From the NCBI GenBank assembly GCA_010909725.1, contig JAACMV010000004.1, positions 186,001 to 250,000 of the forward strand: DNA of 64,000 bases. The letters are read 5' to 3'. The position numbers were made by a program, and so were the translations under genes. This DNA is from Picochlorum sp. 'celeri' (Eukaryota > Chlorophyta > Trebouxiophyceae). Shown here piece by piece: positions 47,101 to 57,356 of this stretch (within the stretch, counting starts at the first letter, position 1; each line of letters opens with the position of its first letter). The notes under the pieces were generated by a model. That model was not told the DNA's origin, ran no database searches, and worked only from the letters and a program-made list of their open reading frames with translations.

Positions 47101-48973
47101 GATCTGCCCCAAAGTAAACACCTCATGTGGAGTTTCACTAGATTTGATTCCAAGATGATCATTTCCTATCAATCCAGAAAGGCAGTTGAAGAATGTGACA
47201 AAAATACCATGATCTTTGATTCCCGTCACAACACCATATGATTTCATTCCTGCACTGGCGTCCTTGATGGAGGCTAAAATGGGTAGCTTGCTATCCACAA
47301 GAGTCTTTTTCAATGTTATGACGATCTTTTTCTTTCGCTTGTTGACTTCGAGGACTCTACCCGAAATTGTCTGGCCAACTTTGAACTTCTTATGAGACTT
47401 CTTGTGGGCTGCATCTGAGAAATGGATTGCAGGGACAGATGCCTTGAGAGTTGGAGATAGCTTCACAATCATCGAATACTCGTCCACTTTCTCGATTACT
47501 GCTGAAACTTTCAGACCAGGTTGAATCGCAGAGATATCCAAGAGGCTTCCATCTACAATGGTGGGTTTTAATGACGCACTTGCAAGCCCATCAATTGGAC
47601 GCAATCCAATCACTCGACATTTCACAATCTGTCCTGATTTGAAACGAGACTCTATATCATCTATTTTACTGTCACTCAAATCCGATATGTGTGCAAACGC
47701 TGAGTAGAAATCAGGACCATCTTCAGCCTTTTTGCATGGCAGATTCAGACTGACACCAAGGCCAGGATACACCCCCTTTACTATTGCATCATCATACACA
47801 TCCCCTTTGGAGGGGAGTTTCGGAATAACAGACTTGACCAAGTGTGGTAAGAGCGATAGGCCAATCTTTTTTGCCTCCACATCACAGAATAATATCCGTG
47901 CCTTGACCTTTTGACCTTCCTGAAACTTTGCCAAGTCCTGACCAAGGTGGAACGGGTCTACCGTTCCGTTGAAAAACGTTAAAAATGACACAACGATCCC
48001 ATCGGATAATATTTTCCCCACTTTCGCATTTACCATATAACCAGGCAGGAGCGAGCCTATGTTGACTCCAGACCATTCAGTGGTCATGGATGTATCAACA
48101 TCTTTTGGGATACCAGTGACAATAGCATGCCCTTCATGCTTCATACTCTTCACCATAACATCCAGTATACTACCTTCCAGATACTTTTTTACTGTATTCT
48201 TCTTCATCAGAAATCCCGTGGTACCTTTGATCCCAAAATCAACAATATACCCATGGTCTTCCACACTCTTCACACATGCTGTCAAGCAAGACCCCTCCCG
48301 TACAGCATCTCTATCAAGCCCTTTGTTAACACTAGATACTTTTGTACTCAGAAAAATCTTCTTCTTTTCTTGCTTTCCACTCCCTTGCCCCGCGACATCC
48401 ACAACAGAGCACCTCACATAGCTCCCAAGTGAAAAATATGCATTCAAGTGCAAAGACTTGGTTCCCAAAGCATCCGCTCCACGTGGAATGTAGTCCGAAG
48501 CATTTTCTAAAATCACAGTACCACGTAGTCCGTGAGGAAGACTCACCGCCATTGACGTTGGTGATATCTCTGTAATCATCCCCCAAAATTTCATGCCTGG
48601 CTTGACAGCTTTGAATTTCAAGAGTTCCACAAACTTTGGAACTTTCTCCATGACTGACAGCGATTTGAAAAAATCATCCTCGTCCACATCAATTGAACTC
48701 TTGTCGCTCTTTCGCTTCTTCCTTTTCTTTAAATGGCCACCAATCTCACGCTCGACTTCTGCCTCTGCCTCCTGCATGTCGTCCACGGCAGCAGTCATTC
48801 CGATGCCCTCGATTGGGTTTTACCACTATATATTAATGACATACCTCTCTAATTCGTTTCAATTCAACCGGAGCTATACCAGATCCTCCCCCTCGGGGAA
48901 AATTCTCTTCCTCCTCAACAGCATGACCGTCATGCATGGCTTGCGCAACCTTCTTGCCCTTTTTCATCTTCAT
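44199..48973 (-). CDS. RRP5/PDCD11, S1-repeat ribosome biogenesis factor (no C-terminal HAT module seen)
   Basis: Large nucleolar protein for 18S and 5.8S/25S pre-rRNA cleavage. Three exons: 48845-48973, 46320-48771 and 44199-46252 (introns 73 nt GTATGT...GCAG and 67 nt GTACGA...GCAG), 1,544 residues. The N-terminus has NFPRGGG and the basic KKRKKRKSDKSS, followed by a long series of S1 OB-fold repeats (for example PGMKFWGMITEI, KVGQTISGRVLEV, IVNGVVKRIEKFGIFVSI, VGQDVKARVITVD). The protein ends in an acidic Ser-rich tract and stops, with a minus-strand TGTAA soon after. Yeast and animal RRP5 continue with about 250-300 residues of HAT/TPR repeats, which are missing here. Confidence 0.9.
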
Positions 48974-49086
48974 TGACAGTCCTAATAGATTTTTATGATC
49001 TAAATTAAATTCATATTTTCAATATGACATGCAAGAACGGCAGTAATGGACGACATCGTGTCCATTTTGATGACAACACTGTCTCA

Positions 49087-50691
49087 TCACTTGGTTGAGA
49101 GGGGGGAGGCCAATTTGCTTTGAAGCATGAGTAACCCAACATCAGAGAGAACAGCTTTGAAGTTGACTGATGGTTTACTCAATGTTCCCCTGATTGCAAT
49201 GGAAAAAGGTTTTAGATCCTGGATATTCCTACCAATAACATGCTGTAATGTAGAGGAAGAAATCTGCACTATTGTGTCCATGGTTGCATCAGGTCCTGTC
49301 CCATTGATGGTTGCGCGAACACCAAGTTCAATTGGATACGATATTCCAGGAACCTGGAGGGATAGCGATGCAATATCTGATGCCACGGATGCTCCATTGT
49401 CGCTGACAATGACGGATGCTTCTGAAGATGAAATGGATACACTCATGTCCTTTTCAAGAGCGTGGCGAAACCCAGGATATTTTGAACCCATGGAGGCGTC
49501 GCTCAACATGGTTAAAACTCGGATCACATCCCGCAAGAGAGGCCCCTGCTCTACCTGAGCACTCCATGGAGCAACTTTGGCAATCATCCGTGTCGCCGGA
49601 AGAACCCCATCTTCCGAGGTGATTGACATTTTTATTGGCGATTCAGATATAACATGCACACCTCCAATAAATAAAGGGTTGATGAGTGCCATCACTGCAT
49701 CCGAAAATGCTTGTGTGACTCTAGTATCAACATGGACTGGGGACTCTTCATCCAAGTATAACTCATCATTATTGGTTTGAGACCCTTTCAGATCCAAATG
49801 AAACGCCGGAGAGTCCATATCAACCGCAACTCGGGACACGAGGCGTCGGTTTTTGTCGACACGAAGTGCTTGTTGAGACACTGACATGAACAGTCTTCCA
49901 CCCATCAGTCGACTTATTTCTTCATTCAAACGAAGACGCCCCTCAGAAACAAAACATGTAATTGTATCATCAATCACAATTTCTGCCGAGAAAGGATGGT
50001 TGACATGGACAGACCCTCTAAAAGCTTCTGGTAGCACTGGTTGTTCAATTGCTCCCAGCACCCCCGTCTTTTCTAATTCATTCAGAATTCTAATCTGCCC
50101 CCTCTCATCTGTTTCTAGATTCAAAACTGGATTATGAAGGAAAACCTCAGCCTTTTGATGCCGTCCAAGCATCTGCCATAGACTTTTTGAACTCTGTATG
50201 CGATCTATGGACAAGCACTCCTCTGCTCCGCAACCAACCCGTATATTCTTCACATAAGGTTTTCTTGTACGCCACCTCATATCAACAGAATCCACATGTA
50301 TGCTCACCGGTGCGACTTTATTGGCAACATACAGCGCAGCCCTCAAACCTCTTCTGCTTGAAAGAGCACAAGGCAAAATCCAGGCCATGGCAGCAGTACA
50401 CGCAAGCACCCCAAGACTGACTCGACCCAATACAACACCAATCTTTGATATTCTTCCACGCATCCTCCCATGATGAGCACCATCATCATGAGAAGAAGAC
50501 TGCTCTGCAAAGACAACCAGACCCACCACCCTTGTGTTCCTTCTTTTCAGTCTCGATGGTACTACATTGGCGACACAATGTCTGCTCGGACCCATTATTC
50601 TGCTTCTCGAATGCGTTGAGACGCATGAAACCCGACACAGACCTCGTCTGCACGAGGGGTGTACAACGTGTGTACCCATAGAGACTTGCAT
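49087..50691 (-). CDS. AsmA-like, single-pass organellar membrane protein
   Basis: 534 residues, no intron. A Ser/Arg-rich N-terminus (about 1-80) that fits a transit peptide is followed by one hydrophobic helix (about 90-112, VSLGVLACTAAMAWILPCAL). The rest is mostly alternating beta-type sequence (VHVDSVDMRWRTRKPYVKNIRVG, AEVFLHNPVLNLETDERGQI, PFSIAIRGTLSKPSVNF), the feel of AsmA/TamB-type periplasmic proteins, which in plastids and bacteria handle lipid transfer. The AsmA-like reading rests on pattern only; no signature motif was confirmed. Divergent from the small gene at 50797. Confidence 0.5.
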   Translation of the reverse strand: MQVSMGTHVVHPSCRRGLCRVSCVSTHSRSRIMGPSRHCVANVVPSRLKRRNTRVVGLVVFAEQSSSHDDGAHHGRMRGRISKIGVVLGRVSLGVLACTAAMAWILPCALSSRRGLRAALYVANKVAPVSIHVDSVDMRWRTRKPYVKNIRVGCGAEECLSIDRIQSSKSLWQMLGRHQKAEVFLHNPVLNLETDERGQIRILNELEKTGVLGAIEQPVLPEAFRGSVHVNHPFSAEIVIDDTITCFVSEGRLRLNEEISRLMGGRLFMSVSQQALRVDKNRRLVSRVAVDMDSPAFHLDLKGSQTNNDELYLDEESPVHVDTRVTQAFSDAVMALINPLFIGGVHVISESPIKMSITSEDGVLPATRMIAKVAPWSAQVEQGPLLRDVIRVLTMLSDASMGSKYPGFRHALEKDMSVSISSSEASVIVSDNGASVASDIASLSLQVPGISYPIELGVRATINGTGPDATMDTIVQISSSTLQHVIGRNIQDLKPFSIAIRGTLSKPSVNFKAVLSDVGLLMLQSKLASPLSTK

Positions 50692-50796
50692 CCCTTTTTT
50701 CCAGCACTTTGATATGCCAGTAGAAGCAATACCTCTAGTAGTAGTATCAATGCCAATTCACATCAGTCACCTGCTCTCATTGTTTTTTCCAGTTGT

Positions 50797-51078
50797 ATGC
50801 ATCGCCATCCGCCTTTCGATCTTCTTGCTGCCTTTCGACCGGGTGAGCATGGCAATCCTACAGATGAGCGTCCCGAACGCCCGTCGTGGTACTGCACACC
50901 ATCATCATTTGCATCACAGCCAAGCGAAGGACCGAATCAATCAATACTAGTACTATTGGAAATATATATTCTGAAATTGTATTTTTGGGATTGGTTATCG
51001 GCATTATTTTTGCGTATGGACACGCGTAGCTATTTGACAAGGCCCAGCGCCCCATGCGTGTTCTGGTATTTGTATTAG
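50797..51078 (+). CDS. Small hypothetical membrane protein
   Basis: 93-residue ORF in a gene-poor gap. The N-terminus is compact and Pro/Arg-rich (PPFDLLAAFRPGEHGNPTDERPERPSWY), followed by a Trp/Leu-rich membrane segment (LVLLEIYILKLYFWDWLSALFLRM) and a tail ending in LTRPSAPCVFWYLY. The amino-acid pattern looks like a real protein rather than noise, but I do not recognise a family. TTTTTTCCAG just before the ATG could be a 3' splice site, so a 5' exon is possible. The remaining 51079-51444 shows only a probable promoter and leader for the next gene (GATGCAG at 51430 may be a 3' splice site). Confidence 0.42.
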   Translation: MHRHPPFDLLAAFRPGEHGNPTDERPERPSWYCTPSSFASQPSEGPNQSILVLLEIYILKLYFWDWLSALFLRMDTRSYLTRPSAPCVFWYLY

Positions 51079-51444
51079 AACAGTATTAACGGTTCCGTTT
51101 TACCCACAAAAGTTTCTAGGTGCGTTATTATATGTACTTAATGCCTCTCTGAGACTTTTGGGTGTCTTGCTCGATTAAGCGTTTTTCTCTGTTGGGTACT
51201 GCTGCTCTGCGTTTCTTCCAAGCGCGTGGCCAGCAATGCTTGAACAATTCTACATAAATTTCCAATTGTGGAGACGTCACGGGGTGGGGAATGACTGGGG
51301 CGTATTTGTATGAAAGGGCTGCCCTAGGTCTCCACTGCCCTAGTGGTCGACACCTGTAACGACAACCTTAGGGTATCTCAGGGTTTTATGATGTATCAAA
51401 CTCACCATGTGATGTCTATGTCTATGTGATGCAGTGGTATTGTC

Positions 51445-53601
51445 ATGGAGAATAGTGGTTCGAGAGAGGGCTCTTCGTATGGTGGTGGTTGGAAGTATCC
51501 TACGTCTCCTGTGCAGTCATTGGATAAAAAAGGACATGGGTCCTCATTGGCGTTGGCAGCACTTGCTGAGGCGAACGCCAGTATGGCATCATCAGAGGGT
51601 CTTCATATAGGAATGATGAGCAGCCCTGACTATTCAAGGAATCAAGTTTTTGGTTTTGGTCAGCAGGATGGTGGTGGTCCGTTTGCATCTGCATTTCACA
51701 ATGAAGAAGATGAGCAGTGTGATACGATTTCTGATAAAGTCACGGTGCATAAAGTGGATGTGGCTGTTCGGATGGGATATTCTTGTAGGAAAAGGGACAA
51801 GGGGGTGGAGGTGGGAGCCTGCGAGAGTGAAGTGGTCTCTGTCACGGGATTTGCAGGCAATCCTTCCATCACCTTTGTTGGAGTTTTTGAGGGTCATGGT
51901 GAGTATGGCCGCCATGTTGCGTTGCTTGTGGCGTCTTTTGTGACCAAATATTTAGAAAAAAGTCTTAAAGAGATGGGCTTGTTGAGCGATGAAGGAGTCA
52001 AGGCAGCTTTGCATGATGTTTCCAGTGCTGCAAACAAGCACCTCATCTCGTCAGGTATTGATGTGTCGGCTAGTGGCAGCACGGCATGTTTTGGGCTTCT
52101 TTTGTCAGATAAAGCATTTGTTGCTAGTATTGGAAATGCTCGATGTCTTGTTGTGTCGGATGATGCGTTGGGTAGAAGCCTTGTGGTGGAAAAGATTTCA
52201 TGTGATGCAAACCCTAGCTCACCTGTGGAATTGGAACGAATACAAAATGCTGGAGGAATTGTCGGTCGATTTGAGAATGAAGATGGGATTCCGTATGGAT
52301 CTCTGAGAATATTTAAGGATGGAAGTAAAGTCGTTCCAGGCGTGACCTCGTCTAGGATACTTGGGCATGAATCTGCACATTCTTGTGGCGCTGTTGCTGA
52401 ACCTCTTGTTTGCGAGTATACTTTGAATGATAGGAATAAATTTGTTATTTTTGCCACAGAAGGAACATGGAATGCAATCCAAGACGAGGATGCTGCGAGA
52501 GTTGTCGCTCAGTTTGGAAAGTATCCTGTGGATGGTCTCACTGCTGCCGACCTGCTGAGTCATTTTGCTCAGAGTGCAAGCGAGCAGAAAAGTAGAGATG
52601 AAGAGATATCAGACGTTGCATTGGCAGTCATATATATGGGTACTTCGTTTGCTAAAGCAAAGCCTTCCAAGGATCTGCATGAAATGGATCTTGCTGTATT
52701 TGCTGCTGCAACCTGCAATGAAGATGCATACATGTCTTCCAGAGAGCTGCAATATGCTGGTTGTATGGGTGAACAGAAATCAGCGGCTGATCGAACGTTT
52801 GTATTACTGGAGGCTTTGTGTCATTTGAATGAGAAGGAGATGTTTGAGATTAGTGAAAGGACGTCAAGTTTGACACTTGCTATGAGAGGAGAGTCTGGGG
52901 ATTTACCAAATGCGCGCCAACCTGGCAGTACTTCTGAAGGAACCAGGCAGCCTAGCTTCGCGAGAGGGTCACAAGATGATACTTTTATTCCATCCCAAGC
53001 CATTGGGGTTCCTATATCGAAAGTTCGGATCAATTCGCAAAAGGCACATCAATCAGCACCAATGAGCAGATTGTTATCAGGTGAAGAGGATCTCCCACCA
53101 ATCAGGAAGGCTCAGCTGTCGTATATGAATTTAAATGGATCCCTTGAAGGGAATCATTTATATTCGCAAAAGTCTCAGCCCGAAGCCTGGATGTTGGATG
53201 GCGTGGAAACACCAAGAAGCTCAGATAGCTGTGGATCAGGGTTGAAGGACGAAAAACCTCACAGGGGGGAATTACGCCATGAAGGAAAGGTACACAGAGG
53301 GATCCCATGCTCTATCTCGTCCGTTGGCTTGCGTCTCTCATCAGACTCTGACGGCAGCATCAGTCGCTTGGGTTCGCTTGATGAATCGCTGTCCCTTGGG
53401 CTCCGCTCACTGGATATCTCAAGTCCAATGAAGGCTCGCACTGGCAGTGGATCTATTCATAAAGGCGAAGTATCACCATTGCGTCACTCATCATTGTCAG
53501 TGCCAAAAACGTCAAAAGCGTTAGAAGGAACCAGTAATAACCAGGGATATCCCATCAGCAGGTCTTTTAGCAACGTCGTGGTGCTCAAGGACTTGCAGTG
53601 A
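51445..53601 (+). CDS. PP2C-fold protein with altered metal ligands, long Ser-rich tail
   Basis: 718 residues, no intron. A disordered start (1-90) precedes a PP2C fold (about 95-415), then a long Ser/Arg-rich tail. The four usual metal-ligand motifs are changed: FGVFDGHGG becomes FVGVFEGHGE, NVGDSRAV becomes SIGNARCL, ASDGLWD becomes ATEGTWN, and SxDNIT becomes EISDVAL. Three acidic ligands are thus replaced (Asp to Glu, Asn and Glu), so catalysis is doubtful and a scaffold or regulatory role (pseudophosphatase) is likely. The structural strands (SGSTACFGLLLSDKAFVASIG) remain. The Ser-rich tail with many SxxR-type sites could be a phosphorylation target. Confidence 0.78.
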   Translation: MENSGSREGSSYGGGWKYPTSPVQSLDKKGHGSSLALAALAEANASMASSEGLHIGMMSSPDYSRNQVFGFGQQDGGGPFASAFHNEEDEQCDTISDKVTVHKVDVAVRMGYSCRKRDKGVEVGACESEVVSVTGFAGNPSITFVGVFEGHGEYGRHVALLVASFVTKYLEKSLKEMGLLSDEGVKAALHDVSSAANKHLISSGIDVSASGSTACFGLLLSDKAFVASIGNARCLVVSDDALGRSLVVEKISCDANPSSPVELERIQNAGGIVGRFENEDGIPYGSLRIFKDGSKVVPGVTSSRILGHESAHSCGAVAEPLVCEYTLNDRNKFVIFATEGTWNAIQDEDAARVVAQFGKYPVDGLTAADLLSHFAQSASEQKSRDEEISDVALAVIYMGTSFAKAKPSKDLHEMDLAVFAAATCNEDAYMSSRELQYAGCMGEQKSAADRTFVLLEALCHLNEKEMFEISERTSSLTLAMRGESGDLPNARQPGSTSEGTRQPSFARGSQDDTFIPSQAIGVPISKVRINSQKAHQSAPMSRLLSGEEDLPPIRKAQLSYMNLNGSLEGNHLYSQKSQPEAWMLDGVETPRSSDSCGSGLKDEKPHRGELRHEGKVHRGIPCSISSVGLRLSSDSDGSISRLGSLDESLSLGLRSLDISSPMKARTGSGSIHKGEVSPLRHSSLSVPKTSKALEGTSNNQGYPISRSFSNVVVLKDLQ

Positions 53602-53668
53602 CACCATGTATAATCATTATACGTCTCATTATTTGTTTGTTTGTTTCGTGTTACAATATTGATATGGA

Positions 53669-55246
53669 TCACATATTTTCAAAATTCGTGCCACTGAGTG
53701 CTTGCAGCTGTCGAAGCTCCGATTCTGTGATGCCCAGCAAACAGTCGAACGATGCTCTCGTAACAAGTGGCTGAAGAATATCACTCAAATCCATTGGCTG
53801 ATGGATCATCCTTTTCCACGTCTCATTCGACTTCTCATACACGTCTCCACCAAATGCACTCTTGAAAACATGCGCAATCTGCTCCTCTCCAACATCCCGA
53901 GACACTGCAGCATCAAATGCCTCACAAAAGCTAGATGCAACACTATGCAGCATCCTCTCTCCTGCAAGACTCAAACTCCTCGCCGCATTGTCAGGCTCCA
54001 TCTCAAACGGATCTCGAATATACAGATGATATGCTCTATACGTATCCATATCGTATTCATACGTGAATGCTGCATCCCAGCAATCAATCCTTAAATTCTG
54101 CATCAGAGAATCAGTCCTAATTGTACGCGGCATTGGTGGCAGCGAATCAGAATCAGAACTATGCGGCGATTTTGGCATCACGAATAGTATATCATCAGGG
54201 TCGAATCCAGGATACTTGTTCGTGTAAAAATCTTTCTGCAGCCCCGTGAAGTGTTTCACAAACCTCACAAATGTGACAAACAACTCTGACAGAGTTTCCC
54301 TGTTCCTTGGCCTTTTACCTGACTCTCTATCTTTCACGAAATCAACAGCATATGACTGAAACTCTTTAATATACCGACGCATTCTCTCTCGAAAACGAGA
54401 AAGCGACTGGTCCCCATCATTCTCAATGGGTCGACGTGATCCTCCCTCTGCCAACGGCACCACGTCCAACCTCGGCAACACAGGCACAGGCCGAGTTTGT
54501 AAATGAAACAGCACCAATAGCTTGAGCGTATACGAATTCAGCATACCATGAGGAGCATCAACAAGCCCATGATGCTCTGCCCACAGTTTCACCAACCTCA
54601 CAAGTGCCAAATATTTGCTATCAATACTGCCAAGAATGGCCAGAATTGTAGATTTGAACCGAAACGATTCACCCCCAACAATCACATCACAATGCACACC
54701 AGTAACAGAATCAGTATAATGAAACACCGGAACCCGAGCATATATAATTCTCTCCAAGTCCTTTGCCACAGCAGAGGAAATCAGGCTATCTGCAAGCTCA
54801 TGCAGAAATTTCTGCTTTGAAAACCTCGCCACATCGGCCAACCTCCCCTCCTCCCCCACGCCATCCCATGTATTTTTAGGAGCATCATCAATCTTTCCAT
54901 CAATGCATATATCTAAATCAGCCTTGCGATTATGCATCCCACAGGACGTTGAGCCAAACGCATAGCACACCAGCCGACTGCATGAGACGGGTCCAAATTC
55001 ATATGTCCGATCAAGAATCGCCTGTAAACGATCCAAACACTTGGCATGGTTCTCACTCAATCCTTTGCACGTCTCATTCCGAAGCAATGCGTATAATAAA
55101 TAGTCCATGGCCGTCAGAACCACTGCCTTGCTCTCTACTCCACTGCTCGACTCTGCCTGTGCCTTCAACGACTCATTCAAGAACTCCACAGCCTCTGATC
55201 CAGCTCCATAATCATCCATACTGGTATATTCGCGTACAATTGTCAT
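53669..55246 (-). CDS. Terminal nucleotidyltransferase (TUTase / non-canonical poly(A) polymerase)
   Basis: 525-residue DNA-pol-beta-fold nucleotidyltransferase that adds U or A tails to RNA 3' ends. The catalytic signature is AFGSTSCGMHNRKADLDICI (GS motif plus D-x-D), with a third Asp in GVHCDVIVGG. The central domain reads ALVRLVKLWAEHHGLVDAPHGMLNSYTLKLLVLFHLQTRP, the usual PAP-associated helix with NSY. The start is uncertain: the first ATG in frame is 55246 (MTIVREY), but the frame stays open upstream to 55379, where TTGTAG could be a splice acceptor, so a 5' exon may exist. The C-terminal 100 residues do not match a domain that I know. Confidence 0.85.
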   Translation of the reverse strand: MTIVREYTSMDDYGAGSEAVEFLNESLKAQAESSSGVESKAVVLTAMDYLLYALLRNETCKGLSENHAKCLDRLQAILDRTYEFGPVSCSRLVCYAFGSTSCGMHNRKADLDICIDGKIDDAPKNTWDGVGEEGRLADVARFSKQKFLHELADSLISSAVAKDLERIIYARVPVFHYTDSVTGVHCDVIVGGESFRFKSTILAILGSIDSKYLALVRLVKLWAEHHGLVDAPHGMLNSYTLKLLVLFHLQTRPVPVLPRLDVVPLAEGGSRRPIENDGDQSLSRFRERMRRYIKEFQSYAVDFVKDRESGKRPRNRETLSELFVTFVRFVKHFTGLQKDFYTNKYPGFDPDDILFVMPKSPHSSDSDSLPPMPRTIRTDSLMQNLRIDCWDAAFTYEYDMDTYRAYHLYIRDPFEMEPDNAARSLSLAGERMLHSVASSFCEAFDAAVSRDVGEEQIAHVFKSAFGGDVYEKSNETWKRMIHQPMDLSDILQPLVTRASFDCLLGITESELRQLQALSGTNFENM

Positions 55247-55848
55247 ATCTTGGCACCCATATTCACCAGAAGCCAACAGCAAGGCATCGCCTTCCTGGCG
55301 TAGAATTTCTTTATGATGAAACGCATCAATCGTATCATCAGTCAGAATTTCAGATAAAGAATGTATTTTATATACCTACAAGGACACGGAATCATCGATG
55401 AATTGAAATCAGTCCAACATGTTGGAATTGTCACCACATTTTCAAATTCAAGCCAAAACCCACCGGTTGGCGCGACATCCAATCTCTTCTATCTAGATAA
55501 ATATTACTATTGTAGCAAGTGATATAGGAATAGGTATGACAGACTGGTCATCTGGAGGTTTCTCATCAAGGAAAGTCTTGTGCTTTTTTTTTCAAGGACA
55601 GCCTGGCCAGCCTGGGCATCAATTTAGATTCCATATCTTGCTTGCCAGGGCAGTTTGAAAAAAAAAAGACATCCATCCCATACTTCTAGTATACAGATAA
55701 TGTGGAATAGTTGATACTTGTCACATAGAAGAATCAAATGATAATAAAACAAATACGCAAGGCATACATGCTGATGCAGCAGCAGCAACAACAACAACAA
55801 GGACATGTAATGTACATTGTATTTTTTTCGCAAGACAACAAACGGGTA
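55247..55848. other. Intergenic; CAG/CAA triplet repeat
   Basis: Gap between the nucleotidyltransferase start and the SLC25 carrier stop. It holds a run of CAG then CAA triplets at about 55774-55800, A/T runs and no gene that I can support. The upper part, 55247-55379, may be exon or leader of the nucleotidyltransferase. Confidence 0.4.
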
Positions 55849-56999
55849 TCAATCGTATCGCCCCATGGGAAAGAATTTAATCATCTCATATGCACTCAGA
55901 ACAATGGCACAGGCTGGCACAGCCTTGGATGATCTCGCACTCCACCCTTTAAACAACCCAGCAAGCCCTTCAGATACGAAAATATCCTTCATCATGCTAA
56001 ATGTCTTGACATTATTGGTATTGTACACCTGCATCCTTGTCTTGACGACATCAAATGGGGTGGTGATGGCACCTGCTATGGCACCAGACACTCCACCAGC
56101 AATCGCATTTGCTTCAAATACTTGCCATTCGGATGTAGGACCATCTTTAGGTACTAATTGCTCTCGCATAGGTTCTACCAGCGCCCAATACAGGCCTGAG
56201 AAGGGCACATCTCTCCACAACGTTGCCCCAACACCCCTCCATAAATGCTTCATCTGCCCCACGCGAGATGCTAACGGCATCTTGGTATTGGTATTAGTAT
56301 TGCTAGGAAGCATACGCCGATAATCCGTCATCGCATGCGACGACGAATCCAGCTTGTTGTGTTGAATCACACTCTGCACTCGCACCCGCATCAGCTCAAT
56401 CGGACTGGTACAATACACCGCCACAGACCTCGCCGCTGTCCCTGCCAACAGCGGTGCATAATACCCTGTCCCTTGTTTCTGCGCATATTCCAACATGGCA
56501 TCATACAAGGGCAAATAAATGCCCACCATTGGCACCGCCATTGTCAGAGACAGCCCAGTACCCCTCCACAACACACCAACACCTTCCTGACGAGCAATGC
56601 GTGTCAGCGCATCAATCGTTCCTCTGAATGGAACAGCTCCAGCGCCACCTGATGGTACTATTTTGCTCGATGACGTGCATGCATCTCCATGGCCAGCCAA
56701 CAGGGGTGTTGTCATCTGTCGAGACAATGCTTCTGGGTTCATCACATGGGATTGGATTCTCGTCTACACGATGATGCATTATTTTTGATATCATGAGAAT
56801 ATGTACAATCAAAGAAAAAACACTCTCACATACATACCTTGGCAACATCCAATGGATTCACAACAACTGCAGATACAACAGAAGCCCCTGCTGCTGCAAT
56901 ACCTTGGTGAACCAAACTAATATGATGATGATGGTGATGCTCCTGTGCTGAACCTCCTCCTCGCCCTTGTTCTTCTATATCTGACCCATGTTCTACCAT
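55849..56999 (-). CDS. Mitochondrial carrier, SLC25A39/40 (MTM1)-like
   Basis: 358 residues, exons 56838-56999 and 55849-56763 (intron 74 nt, GTATGT...GTAG). The first PxDxxK repeat is rebuilt by the splice: NPLDVAK joined to TRIQSHVMNPEA. The others are SPIELMRVRVQS and TPFDVVKTRMQV, with matching RGTGLSLTMAVPMVG, WRGVGATLWRDVPFSGLYWALVE and FKGWSARSSKAVPACAIVLSAYE. The second repeat has Glu in place of Asp and the DVPFSGLYW block, as in SLC25A39/40 and yeast Mtm1, which import glutathione into mitochondria. That identity is from memory. A His-rich stretch (HHHHHH) precedes the first helix. Confidence 0.84.
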
Positions 57000-57230
57000 A
57001 CTGTAGACACAACGGCGTCAAAGAAGACTGTCAAACCTACCACCACCACCACCACAGAAAGAAAGAGACCACTCGTCCTCGTCTGTAATACGTTTTCTAT
57101 TAGCTCTGTACTCCTATGCACACAGACAAGGTGAACTAATGTAATAAAATATTTGATTACTGTTGAATGCAGGTGCTCAAATGGGAGGTGCACGCGTGAC
57201 GTACAGACATGCGTTGTCTGTCTAAAAATG

Positions 57231-57256
57231 TCTAATCAAGGAATTCCTTGATTAGA
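57231..57256. repeat. 26-bp perfect palindrome
   Basis: Half-site TCTAATCAAGGAA is followed immediately by its exact reverse complement, with no spacer. It lies in the 357-bp divergent gap between the SLC25 carrier (start 56999) and the TFxP-repeat gene (start 57357). Length and exactness make chance unlikely; it could be a dimeric factor site, a cruciform, or the footprint of a small inverted element. Confidence 0.8.
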
Positions 57257-57356
57257 AAACAGAATTCGAACGTCGACATGTGTGGTTGGTTACTGCATAA
57301 TGCATACATACCTCACTATTGCAAAGTATTAATACAAATTAAATGGTACTGTACCA

